Below, one piece after another: positions 18,782 to 27,195 of a stretch of 64,000 nucleotides of DNA; the first letter of the stretch is position 1; every line of letters begins with the position of its first letter. The position numbers and the translations under genes were made by a program. Location of the stretch: contig NZ_QVMN01000002.1 in assembly GCF_010501075.1 (NCBI RefSeq), positions 62,001-126,000 of the forward strand, written 5' to 3'. A model generated the notes under the pieces. It made no database searches. It was not told the DNA's origin and worked only from the letters and a program-made list of their open reading frames with translations. This stretch comes from Dysgonomonas sp. 25 (lineage in GTDB: Bacteria > Bacteroidota > Bacteroidia > Bacteroidales > Dysgonomonadaceae).

Positions 18782-20344
18782 ATGAAAAACGAAGCAAGTA
18801 AATCCTATACAATCGGGCTAACCCTGATTGCCACTCTCGGAGGGTTGCTTTTCGGGTACGATACGGCGGTGATTTCGGGAACAGTCGAGTCGCTCCGCCA
18901 TTTCTTTATCGACCCGATGGGATTGCCCCAATTCGAGGCCAGTGCCATGGAAGGATTCGTTGTCAGCAGCGCCTTGATAGGCTGTATATTCGGTGCAGCT
19001 ATTGCCGGATGGGTGAGCCAGCGCTTTGGACGGCGGAGTGCCTTGTTTGCCGCGGCACTGTTGTTTTTGTTTGCCGCAGTCGGTTCTGCATGGCCTGAGA
19101 TAGGCTATGGCATGCCGGGCGACGGTAACCATACATTTGTCTATCACTTTATTATCTACCGCATCTTGGGCGGGGTAGGGGTTGGAATCGCCTCTATGGT
19201 GTCGCCGATGTATATAGCCGAGATTTCGCCTCCTAAAAAAAGAGGTAGTCTGGTGGCACTCAACCAGTTTGCCATCATCTTCGGTATGCTGGTAGTATAT
19301 TTTGTCAACTACTTCATTGCCAAACAAGACTCGGGTTCGGGCGAATGGCTGCATACCGTGGGATGGCGCTATATGTTTGCCTCGCTGGGTATTCCGTCGC
19401 TCTTGTTCTTTGTGTTGCTGTTCTTTGCTCCTGAGACGCCGCGTTGGCTGGTGATGACGGGAAAACCTGCCAAAGCCGAAGGTATATTGATCAAATTGGT
19501 CGGGTTGACGGAAGCTAAACAGGAATTGAAGGATATCGAAAACAGCTTTAAGCAAGAAGAAACCGTATCATTGAAATCATACTATACCTTTATGATTACG
19601 TGGATGATACTCTTCCTTCTTATTTATTTCGGATTGAATCTGGCAGGCTATTCGAGTGCCTTCGAGATAGGGATGGTAGCCGGCTTCCTCATAGCGCTTA
19701 TTGTGCCTATCAAATCGTATGGCTTTGCCATTATTATAACAGGTGTCCTCTTATCGGCCTTTCAGCAATTTGTCGGTATCAATGTCGTATTGTACTATGC
19801 TCCCGAGATATTCAAGAGTATGGGTTCGGGTACGGATTCGGCACTGTTGCAAACCATTATCGTGGGTATCGTAAACCTCTCGTTTACAACGCTTGCCATT
19901 CTTACGGTGGATAAGTTCGGGCGTAAACCATTGCTGATAATAGGAGCTCTGGTGATGGCTGTGTCGATGCTGATATTAGGCAGCTCCTTTGCAGCCGATA
20001 TGCCGGGAGGAGTGAAGCTTGCCTGCATGTTGACCTATACAGCCGGATTTGCCATGTCGTGGGGACCTGTTTGCTGGGTGATGCTGGCAGAAATATTCCC
20101 TAACTCGGTACGCTCGGTGGTGATGTCTATTGCCGTAGCGGCACAATGGGTATCTAACTTCCTTGTATCGTGGACGTTCCCGATTATGGATAAGAACGAG
20201 ACTTTAGTCGGCATGTTCAATCACGGATTCTCATATTGGGTTTATGGCGGATTGGCCGTAGTGGCTGCGCTGTTCGTTTGGAAGCGCATACCCGAAACTA
20301 AAGGGAAGACGCTGGAGGATATGGAGAAACTCTGGAAAAAATAA
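18782..20344 (+). CDS. xylE: MFS sugar porter, probable D-xylose/proton symporter
   Basis: The 520-residue inner membrane protein has about twelve predicted helices and sugar-porter signatures: FGYDTAVISGT in helix 1, the RFGRRSALF loop, FAPETPRWLV after helix 6, FQQFVGINVVLYYAPEIF in helix 7, DKFGRKPLL, and the ending RIPETKGKTLEDME. Its place behind xylR-xylB-xylA matches the Bacteroides xylose operon and supports xylose as substrate; glucose or arabinose transport is possible. The gene has an own leader of nearly 300 bp holding the REP-like element and the GTAAC repeats, and ends at a strong terminator. Confidence 0.9.
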   Translation: MKNEASKSYTIGLTLIATLGGLLFGYDTAVISGTVESLRHFFIDPMGLPQFEASAMEGFVVSSALIGCIFGAAIAGWVSQRFGRRSALFAAALLFLFAAVGSAWPEIGYGMPGDGNHTFVYHFIIYRILGGVGVGIASMVSPMYIAEISPPKKRGSLVALNQFAIIFGMLVVYFVNYFIAKQDSGSGEWLHTVGWRYMFASLGIPSLLFFVLLFFAPETPRWLVMTGKPAKAEGILIKLVGLTEAKQELKDIENSFKQEETVSLKSYYTFMITWMILFLLIYFGLNLAGYSSAFEIGMVAGFLIALIVPIKSYGFAIIITGVLLSAFQQFVGINVVLYYAPEIFKSMGSGTDSALLQTIIVGIVNLSFTTLAILTVDKFGRKPLLIIGALVMAVSMLILGSSFAADMPGGVKLACMLTYTAGFAMSWGPVCWVMLAEIFPNSVRSVVMSIAVAAQWVSNFLVSWTFPIMDKNETLVGMFNHGFSYWVYGGLAVVAALFVWKRIPETKGKTLEDMEKLWKK

Positions 20345-20375
20345 GGCTTACCGGTACTTAAATAGTAATTTTCAT

Positions 20376-20412
20376 AAAGCCCTGTAAATCAATGCTGGTT
20401 TGCAGGGCTTTT
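20376..20412 (+). terminator. Intrinsic terminator after xylE
   Basis: AAAGCCCTGTAAA (20376-20388) pairs with TTTGCAGGGCTTT (20399-20411), followed by further T and GCATTTT. It separates the xylose genes from the ECF sigma gene. Confidence 0.85.
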
Positions 20413-20553
20413 GCATTTTAGCTAAAATAAAGTCTGTTTTGCTTTGAGGGTTTTTCGGTTTCAGTCGTTCAAATAAAATTGATATATTCGTGGATTGGAT
20501 TCTATATCATACCAGCTATTAACTACCTTACTCTACTTAAAGTGTAAATCGTA

Positions 20554-21114
20554 ATGCCTGTAGATGAGCAACATGAAAGAGATTTCAGCAATCTCTATCT
20601 TACATATTACAGCAAGCTGCTGAGGTTTGCCGAAGAATATGTCCTTTCCACAGAGGATGCCGAGAATATTGTGCAAGATATATTCCTGAAGCTATGGGAG
20701 AAGCAGGAGCTTTTGCCTTTAGTCGAGAATATCAATGCCTATCTTTTCAAGCTGATTCGCAACAGGTGCTTAGATTACCTCAAGCATCAGCTATCGGTGG
20801 AGAAATATACGAAGAATACGCAAGATGCATTCAGACTGGAACTGTCGTTGAAGCTGCATTCCTTAGACCAGTTCGACGAAGATATATTTGCCAACGAAAA
20901 CATAGACAAGGTTATCATGGATGCTATCAATGAGTTACCCGACAGATGCAGGGAAATCTTCATGTTAAGCAAAATCGAAGGTCTCAAATACAAGGAAATA
21001 TCCGCCCGGCTGGGGATATCGGTCAATACTGTTGAAAATCAAATAGGTATAGCCCTGAAGAAATTACGGTTGAAGTTGAAGCACTATCTTCCGCTCTTAT
21101 TTTTCATTATTTAG
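20554..21114 (+). CDS. ECF RNA polymerase sigma factor (sigma-70 family, PUL-associated)
   Basis: The 186-residue protein has region 2 at about residues 10-78 (YYSKLLRFAEEYV, AENIVQDIFLKLWEK, INAYLFKLIRNRCLDYLK) and region 4 at about 128-178 (LPDRCREIFMLSKIEGLKYKEISARLGISVNTVENQI). It belongs to the Bacteroidetes FecI-like ECF group. The FecR gene follows after 62 bp, and a SusC with an STN domain is encoded at 31694, so the three should form the known trans-envelope switch: glycan import through SusC releases FecR and frees the sigma factor to transcribe the locus. The role is inferred from architecture. Confidence 0.93.
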   Translation: MPVDEQHERDFSNLYLTYYSKLLRFAEEYVLSTEDAENIVQDIFLKLWEKQELLPLVENINAYLFKLIRNRCLDYLKHQLSVEKYTKNTQDAFRLELSLKLHSLDQFDEDIFANENIDKVIMDAINELPDRCREIFMLSKIEGLKYKEISARLGISVNTVENQIGIALKKLRLKLKHYLPLLFFII

Positions 21115-21176
21115 TGATTTCTTTTAGGGGGTAGCCGGGTTAAAGTCGTTCATATATCAAAAGCAAGGAAGCAATA

Positions 21177-22145
21177 ATGTCAGAAGAATTAGATAAATAT
21201 TTCGCAGGAGAACTGAACGGGGAAGAGAAAGAAGCCTTCTTGCGTAAGGTCGAAGAGGATGAAGCATTGAAAGAAGCGTTTGTAAGGACGCAGAACCTCA
21301 TGGCTTTGTCGAGCCTTGTCGAGCAAAAAGGCGATTACGACAGGGCGCAGGTGTCCTTATTCGGCTTCAAACAGGATATGCGCAAGGCTAAGAGGAAGAA
21401 GTTCTTCCTGAACTTTGCCAAATATGCTGCAGCCATCGTGCTGTTGATTGCATCGACATGGTTTGTCTCCGAGCGCTATTTCAAGCTTTCTTCGAAAGGT
21501 TCGTTTATCGAAATCGAAGTGCCGAAAGGACATCGTACCTTCCTGCGCTTGGATGACGGTTCGACCGTTTGGCTGAATTCCCGTTCGAAGTTGAGGTATC
21601 CGAGCAATTTCAATGGAGACGAGCGGGTTGTACTGCTCGATGGCGAAGCCTTCTTCTCAGTAGAGAAGGACGAATCTAAACCATTTATTGTCAAGACCTC
21701 CCGCTATGATGTGGAGGTGCTGGGTACGAAGTTCAGGGTATTGAATTATTCCGAAAAGACCATGTTCGAGACAACCTTGCTCGAAGGATCAGTCAAAGTC
21801 TTCCGCCGTAAAAACAAAAAGGACGCTTTGTTCCTCGATCCGAACGAACAGGTAGTGATGAAAAACGGTATACTCGAAAAGCGGACTATTGAAAAGCAGG
21901 ATATTTCCCTGTGGGAGAACGGCTATTTCGTATTCGACAACGAGGTATTCGAAGATATTATCCGCAAACTGGAGTTGTATTACGATGTCAAATTCGTTAT
22001 CCGCAACGAGAAGGCTTTATATAACAGATATACAGGCAACTTCAATGCTAACGATGGCATTATCGAGATACTGGAAGCCATACAAAAAGTCCAGAAATTC
22101 AGTTTCGACCTGAGTTCCGACCATAAGATAATCTACATCAACTGA
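21177..22145 (+). CDS. FecR-type anti-sigma factor
   Basis: The 322-residue protein has a cytoplasmic sigma-binding N-terminus (about 1-75), one membrane helix (about 80-98, NFAKYAAAIVLLIASTWFV), a periplasmic FecR domain (about 105-220, with VPKGHRTFLRLDDGSTVWLNSRSKLRYP) and a C-terminal DUF4974/STN-like domain (about 245-322). It would hold the sigma factor encoded upstream until the STN domain of the cognate SusC contacts its periplasmic part. It is followed 25 bp later by the GH38-like gene, so regulator and enzymes may share a transcript. Confidence 0.93.
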   Translation: MSEELDKYFAGELNGEEKEAFLRKVEEDEALKEAFVRTQNLMALSSLVEQKGDYDRAQVSLFGFKQDMRKAKRKKFFLNFAKYAAAIVLLIASTWFVSERYFKLSSKGSFIEIEVPKGHRTFLRLDDGSTVWLNSRSKLRYPSNFNGDERVVLLDGEAFFSVEKDESKPFIVKTSRYDVEVLGTKFRVLNYSEKTMFETTLLEGSVKVFRRKNKKDALFLDPNEQVVMKNGILEKRTIEKQDISLWENGYFVFDNEVFEDIIRKLELYYDVKFVIRNEKALYNRYTGNFNANDGIIEILEAIQKVQKFSFDLSSDHKIIYIN

Positions 22146-22170
22146 TATTGTTGTTGACAAAACAGATGCC

Positions 22171-24717
22171 ATGAAAAATATAAGCCTGATGAGAAAAGTA
22201 GTGCTGTTCGTAATATTGGGCATGCTTCTTCTGTCGCCCGTCCGTGCGCAGCAGGCATACTTTGCCGATGGCTATCACGGTGGGATATATGGGCATTACC
22301 CGATGTGGAATACCCAATTCATGGTAGATAAACTGGCGCAGCATCCCGAGTGGAGAATCGGTTTGGAGATAGAGCCGGAGACGTGGGACACGGTGATGGT
22401 GAAAGAGCCAGAGGCATACCGCAACTTCAAAGCGATTGCCGGAAGTCGACGGATAGACTGGACGAATCCTACTTATGCTCAGCCCTATTGTTTCAATATC
22501 TCGGGCGAAAGCATTATCCGCCAGTTTCAATACGGGATGAAGAAGGTGAATCAGCATTTCCCCGATGTCCGTTTTACTACCTATTCAGCCGAAGAACCTT
22601 GCTTTACGAGCGCTTTGCCGCAAATCCTCCAACAACTTGGATTCAAATATGCTGTACTCAAAAATCCCGATACCTGTTGGGGCGGATATACCCGTGCCTA
22701 TGGCGGCGAATTGGTAAACTGGGTAGGCCCTGACGGTACAGCTATGCTGACCGTTCCCCGTTATGCGTGCGAAGAACCGGAAGAAAATTCCACGTGGCAA
22801 ACAAAGGCATGGAACAACTCCTCGTCTTATCTGGATGCCTGCTTTGCATACGGCATAAAGAATCCGGTGGGGATGTGCTATCAGGATGCCGGATGGAAGA
22901 ACGGTCCGTGGATAGGGCATGGCGATAATATTCATAACAACTCCCAATACGTGACCTGGACGGGCTATATCGAGCATATCTCTGTTGGGCAAACCGATGA
23001 TAACTGGCGTGTTTCGCAGGAAGATATGCAAGTGAGCCTTATGTGGGGAAGCCAAATATTGCAGCGCATCGCGCAAGAGGTACGGGCGTCGGAAAACAAT
23101 ATCGTGACGGCCGAAAAGATAGCGGCAATGGCGAATATCGAAAACGGCTACCGTCAGCCACAGACGGAAATAGATGAGGCTTGGCGTACGCTGATGATGG
23201 CACAACACCACGATTCGTGGATAGTGCCCTATAACCGCCTGAAAGAGAATCGTACTTGGGCAGAGGAAATAACCCGCTGGACGGGCAACACCGATGCAAT
23301 AGCAAACAAGATAGTCGAAGAAGCTGCTTGCAGCTTCGGGTCTGCAACAAACAACAAGCCGCTCTATGTGCGGGTATTCAATACCACGGGAACGGAGCGT
23401 GACGAGGTGGTTTCCGTCGAGTTGCCTGCGGGTATAGCGGCAAATAATGTAGCAATATACAATGCTAACAATGAAAAGGTTGAGTCTTATAGCGATAAGA
23501 CGATAAAAAGAAGGTTGATTTTTAGGGTTAAAGTTCCTTCGTTTGGTTATTCCACCTATCGTATCGGTTGGGCAGAATCGGAGTCGAATTACCGTTCGGG
23601 TATTTCGTTCGATTCGGATGGGAATTGTATCATGCAGAATGATATGTATAAACTTATCGTCGATCGGTCGAAAGGTGGGGTGATCAAAAGCCTTGTGGCA
23701 AAACAATTAGGTAATAAAGAGTTTGCTGATGCCGGCAATTCTTTTGCATTGGGTGAGATACGCGGGTTCTTCTACGAAGAAGGCAACTTCCGCACATCCG
23801 TCGAGGCGCCCGTTAAGATTACCGTACTCAACGATAACCCGTTGGAGACAAGTATACGCATCGAGGGCGAAATAGCTTCGCACCCTTATTCGCAGGTCAT
23901 AACATTGAAGGCTGGACAACGAAACATCGATTTCCGACTGAATATAGATTGGAAAGACAACGTCGGGATAGGCGAATACCGCCAACAGGACAACTGGCGC
24001 GAAAACAGGCGTGCATTCTACGACGACCGTTATAAATTGAGTGTCTTGTTCCCGACCAGGCTTTCGAATCCCCAATTATATAAAGATGCCCCATTCGATG
24101 TATGTGAAAGCCGTTTAGACAATACATTCTATAATACATGGGACAATATCAAACATACGATTATCCTGCATTGGGTGGACTTGGCAGAGAAAGAGAACGA
24201 TTATGGCTTAGCCCTTTTCTCCGACCACACGACTACCTATTCCTATGGCGAAGACTTCCCTTTGGCGCTGACCGCCCAATATTCGGGAAAAGGCTTGTGG
24301 GGACCCGATTATAAAATCACTCGTCCGCTGGAGATGAAATATGCCCTTGTGCCGCATCGGGGGAAATGGGACGAAGCTTCTGTGTCGGCTGAAAATGCCA
24401 ATTGGAACGAGCGACTGATAACAACTCTCGGGAATACCCTTCCGATGGAGGATAAATCCTTTATTGACATTGAAAGTACAGGTTATGAAATAACGGCGGT
24501 TACAGAGAGCGAAGGCGATATTCTAATCCGCCTCTTCAATGCCGAAGGCGATGACGGATTGAAGCAAATCCGCTTCAATTTTCCTATTGCCAAAGTCGAA
24601 GAAGTAGACTTAAACGGGCGGTTATTGTCCGTCCCGAAAATAGAAAAGAATCAGCTTGCTCTCTCGATGCCTCGCTTCGGCCTGAGAACATTGCGAATAA
24701 AGAAATCTAACATATAA
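22171..24717 (+). CDS. GH38-like enzyme with divergent active site
   Basis: The 848-residue protein has a signal peptide (LLLSPVRAQ) and a GH38-like layout: N-terminal catalytic domain, helical middle with LMMAQHHDSWIVPYN (His346, His347, Asp348; GH38 enzymes have HHD here), and large C-terminal beta domains. The canonical HxHxD zinc motif of GH38 is not seen near the N-terminus; the corresponding stretch is DGYHGGIYGHYP (His36). By eye the usual nucleophile Asp (DxFGH before LPQ) is replaced by Glu141 or Glu142 in AEEPCFTSALPQIL. It is 8 bp before a GH92 gene. An alpha-mannosidase role is the default, but a changed mechanism or specificity is possible. Confidence 0.68.
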   Translation: MKNISLMRKVVLFVILGMLLLSPVRAQQAYFADGYHGGIYGHYPMWNTQFMVDKLAQHPEWRIGLEIEPETWDTVMVKEPEAYRNFKAIAGSRRIDWTNPTYAQPYCFNISGESIIRQFQYGMKKVNQHFPDVRFTTYSAEEPCFTSALPQILQQLGFKYAVLKNPDTCWGGYTRAYGGELVNWVGPDGTAMLTVPRYACEEPEENSTWQTKAWNNSSSYLDACFAYGIKNPVGMCYQDAGWKNGPWIGHGDNIHNNSQYVTWTGYIEHISVGQTDDNWRVSQEDMQVSLMWGSQILQRIAQEVRASENNIVTAEKIAAMANIENGYRQPQTEIDEAWRTLMMAQHHDSWIVPYNRLKENRTWAEEITRWTGNTDAIANKIVEEAACSFGSATNNKPLYVRVFNTTGTERDEVVSVELPAGIAANNVAIYNANNEKVESYSDKTIKRRLIFRVKVPSFGYSTYRIGWAESESNYRSGISFDSDGNCIMQNDMYKLIVDRSKGGVIKSLVAKQLGNKEFADAGNSFALGEIRGFFYEEGNFRTSVEAPVKITVLNDNPLETSIRIEGEIASHPYSQVITLKAGQRNIDFRLNIDWKDNVGIGEYRQQDNWRENRRAFYDDRYKLSVLFPTRLSNPQLYKDAPFDVCESRLDNTFYNTWDNIKHTIILHWVDLAEKENDYGLALFSDHTTTYSYGEDFPLALTAQYSGKGLWGPDYKITRPLEMKYALVPHRGKWDEASVSAENANWNERLITTLGNTLPMEDKSFIDIESTGYEITAVTESEGDILIRLFNAEGDDGLKQIRFNFPIAKVEEVDLNGRLLSVPKIEKNQLALSMPRFGLRTLRIKKSNI

Positions 24718-24725
24718 GTGAATTT

Positions 24726-27056
24726 ATGAAAAAAGGTATAGGTAAATTATGGTTAATTTGCACTCTTCTGATAATAACAGGTTGTACTACGCACGACACA
24801 AATAATAACCTCTCCCCGTCGGATTATGTCAATCCGTTTATCGGGGCAAGCACAAGTACCCGCGATGCAGGCGTCTATCACGGATTAGGTAAGACTTTTC
24901 CGGGAGCGACTACTCCCTACGGAATGGTTCAGGTCAGCCCCAACACCATAACGGGCGGCGACAACAGCCCGGGATACAGCTACGAGCATAAAACGATAGA
25001 AGGATTCGCCTTCACACAGATGAGCGGTGTAGGCTGGTATGGCGATTTAGGCAACTTCCTCGTTATGCCGACTACAGGCAAACTGCAAACCATTGCCGGA
25101 AAGGAAGACGGCTCTATAAAAGGTTATCGTTCGGCATATAATAAAACCACCGAAACCGCCAAAGCCGGGTATTATTCGGCAGAACTGACCGATTACAACA
25201 TAAAAGTCGAAGCGACGGCTGCTCCCCATAGTGGCATGCTCAAATTTACTTTCCCGAAAAATAAGGAATCGAGAATACAAATCGACTTGGCACGCAGGGT
25301 AGGAGGGACGTCTACACGCCAATACATAAAAGTGCTGGACGCCTATACCATTCAGGGATGGATGGAATGTACGCCCGACGGCGGAGGCTGGGGCAATGGC
25401 GATGGCAATTCGCGTTACATCGTTCATTTCTATGCCAAATTCAGCAAGGCGCTTAGCGACTACGGCTTCTGGAGTGCGGACATCCCCGATACGTGGGAGC
25501 GCAAAAGAGATGAGGTTGTCAGTGTTCCTTATCTGGCGCGTGTTTCGCAAGCTCCGATAATCAAGGATAAGGAAGCATTGGAAGGAAAACATTTGGGTTT
25601 CTATACGCAATTCGAAACAAAAGAAAATGAAGAGGTTACGCTAAAAGCCGGTATCTCATTCGTGGATATGGAAGGCGCGAAAAAGAACTTCGAAGCAGAG
25701 ATTGCAGACAAAGATTTCGACCAGATTCGCAACGAAGCCAAAGCCGCTTGGGATAAAGAACTTAGCCGGATAGAAGTACAAGGGGGTTCGAAAGATGAGA
25801 AAACCATATTCTATACGGCGCTCTATCACACCATGATAGATCCGCGTGTTTATTGCGATGTAGACAACCGCTATGTAGGTGGCAACGGCGAAATATATAC
25901 CTGTACCGATTTCACCAAACGCACTATTTTCAGCGGATGGGATGTATTCCGTAGCCAGTTTCCGTTGCAGACGATTATCAATCCTCAGTTGGTCAACGAC
26001 GAATTGAACTCGCTGATTACCCTTGCCGACCAAAGCGGGCGCAAATATTACGAGCGTTGGGAGCTGTTGAATGCTTATTCCGGTTGCATGATTGGCAATC
26101 CGGCCTTATCGGTTCTTGCCGACGCTTATCTCAAAGGTATTCGCGGGTACGACATTGATAAGGCTTACCAGTATGCGCTTAATACCTCCAAAAAGTTCGG
26201 CAACGATTCGCTCGGATATACGCCGAATCCGCTTAGCATTTCGCATACATTGGAGTATGCTTATACCGATTGGTGTATTGCGCAATTAGCCAAAGAATTA
26301 GGAAAGACAGAAGACGAAGAATCCTTCTTGAAAAAGAGCCAGGCATATCACAATATTTTCGATAAGGAAAAAGGCTGGTTCCGTCCACGCAATCCCGATG
26401 GTTCGTGGGAGGCATGGCCCGAGAATGCCCGTCTGGTGGAGTGGTACGGCAGCATTGAATGCAATCCGTATCAACAGGGATGGTTCGTTCCGCACGATGT
26501 GCCGGGAATGGTAGAGCTGATGGGCGGCCGCGAGAAGGTAATCGAAGACCTGACTTACTTCTTCGACCATACGCCTAAAAATATGCTTTGGAATGATTAT
26601 TACAACCATGCCAACGAACCTGTACACTTAGTGCCGTTCCTCTTCAACCGCCTCGAAACACCTTGGCTGACGCAGAAGTGGACGCGCGAAATATGCGAAA
26701 AAGCCTATTCCAATTCCGTAGAAGGAATTGTCGGAAACGAAGATGTCGGTCAGATGTCGGCGTGGTATGTGCTCGCGGCGTCGGGCATTCATCCGGCTTG
26801 TCCGGGCGATACGCGCTACGAGATAACGAGCCCTGTATTCAATAAGATAGAAATCAAATTAGATCAACAGTATTTCAAAGGAGAGAAGTTTACCATAATC
26901 GCCCGAAACAACCTGCCCGAGAATATTTATATCCAGAAAGCAACTTTGAATGGAGAAGAATATAATAAGTGTTATATTGATTTTCAGGATATTGTAAACG
27001 GTGGAACACTCGAGTTGTATATGGGCGATAAACCGAACGAGCGTTGGGGTAACTAA
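24726..27056 (+). CDS. GH92 alpha-mannosidase lipoprotein (first of three)
   Basis: The 776-residue protein has a lipoprotein signal (IITGC, Cys20). GH92 features are DYVNPFIGA at the mature N-terminus, SGVGWYGDLGNF, the general acid Glu578 in SIECNPYQQGWFVPHD, and the C-terminal acidic motif GNEDVGQMSAWYVLAASG (Glu672, Asp673). GH92 enzymes are calcium-dependent inverting exo-alpha-mannosidases acting on mannans or N-glycans. The loop NHANEPVH resembles that of alpha-1,2-acting members as I recall them, with Ala in place of the expected Glu. The gene is 8 bp after the GH38-like gene and ends at a terminator. Confidence 0.92.
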   Translation: MKKGIGKLWLICTLLIITGCTTHDTNNNLSPSDYVNPFIGASTSTRDAGVYHGLGKTFPGATTPYGMVQVSPNTITGGDNSPGYSYEHKTIEGFAFTQMSGVGWYGDLGNFLVMPTTGKLQTIAGKEDGSIKGYRSAYNKTTETAKAGYYSAELTDYNIKVEATAAPHSGMLKFTFPKNKESRIQIDLARRVGGTSTRQYIKVLDAYTIQGWMECTPDGGGWGNGDGNSRYIVHFYAKFSKALSDYGFWSADIPDTWERKRDEVVSVPYLARVSQAPIIKDKEALEGKHLGFYTQFETKENEEVTLKAGISFVDMEGAKKNFEAEIADKDFDQIRNEAKAAWDKELSRIEVQGGSKDEKTIFYTALYHTMIDPRVYCDVDNRYVGGNGEIYTCTDFTKRTIFSGWDVFRSQFPLQTIINPQLVNDELNSLITLADQSGRKYYERWELLNAYSGCMIGNPALSVLADAYLKGIRGYDIDKAYQYALNTSKKFGNDSLGYTPNPLSISHTLEYAYTDWCIAQLAKELGKTEDEESFLKKSQAYHNIFDKEKGWFRPRNPDGSWEAWPENARLVEWYGSIECNPYQQGWFVPHDVPGMVELMGGREKVIEDLTYFFDHTPKNMLWNDYYNHANEPVHLVPFLFNRLETPWLTQKWTREICEKAYSNSVEGIVGNEDVGQMSAWYVLAASGIHPACPGDTRYEITSPVFNKIEIKLDQQYFKGEKFTIIARNNLPENIYIQKATLNGEEYNKCYIDFQDIVNGGTLELYMGDKPNERWGN

Positions 27057-27076
27057 TCGTCCTCTATCTTATAAGG

Positions 27077-27107
27077 AAAAGGCTTATGAAGATTCATAGG
27101 CCTTTTT
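27077..27107 (+). terminator. Intrinsic terminator after the first GH92
   Basis: AAAAGGCTTATG (27077-27088) and CATAGGCCTTTT (27095-27106) pair fully with one G-U, loop AAGATT, then T. It splits the locus, so the esterase gene at 27196 may start a separate transcript. Confidence 0.85.
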
Positions 27108-27195
27108 CAGATAAAAATACATTCTCCTTTGGTGGAAAAATAGGGCTGAGGCGTCCTACTATAAACACATTGTTATATTCTTAAATAAATAATCC

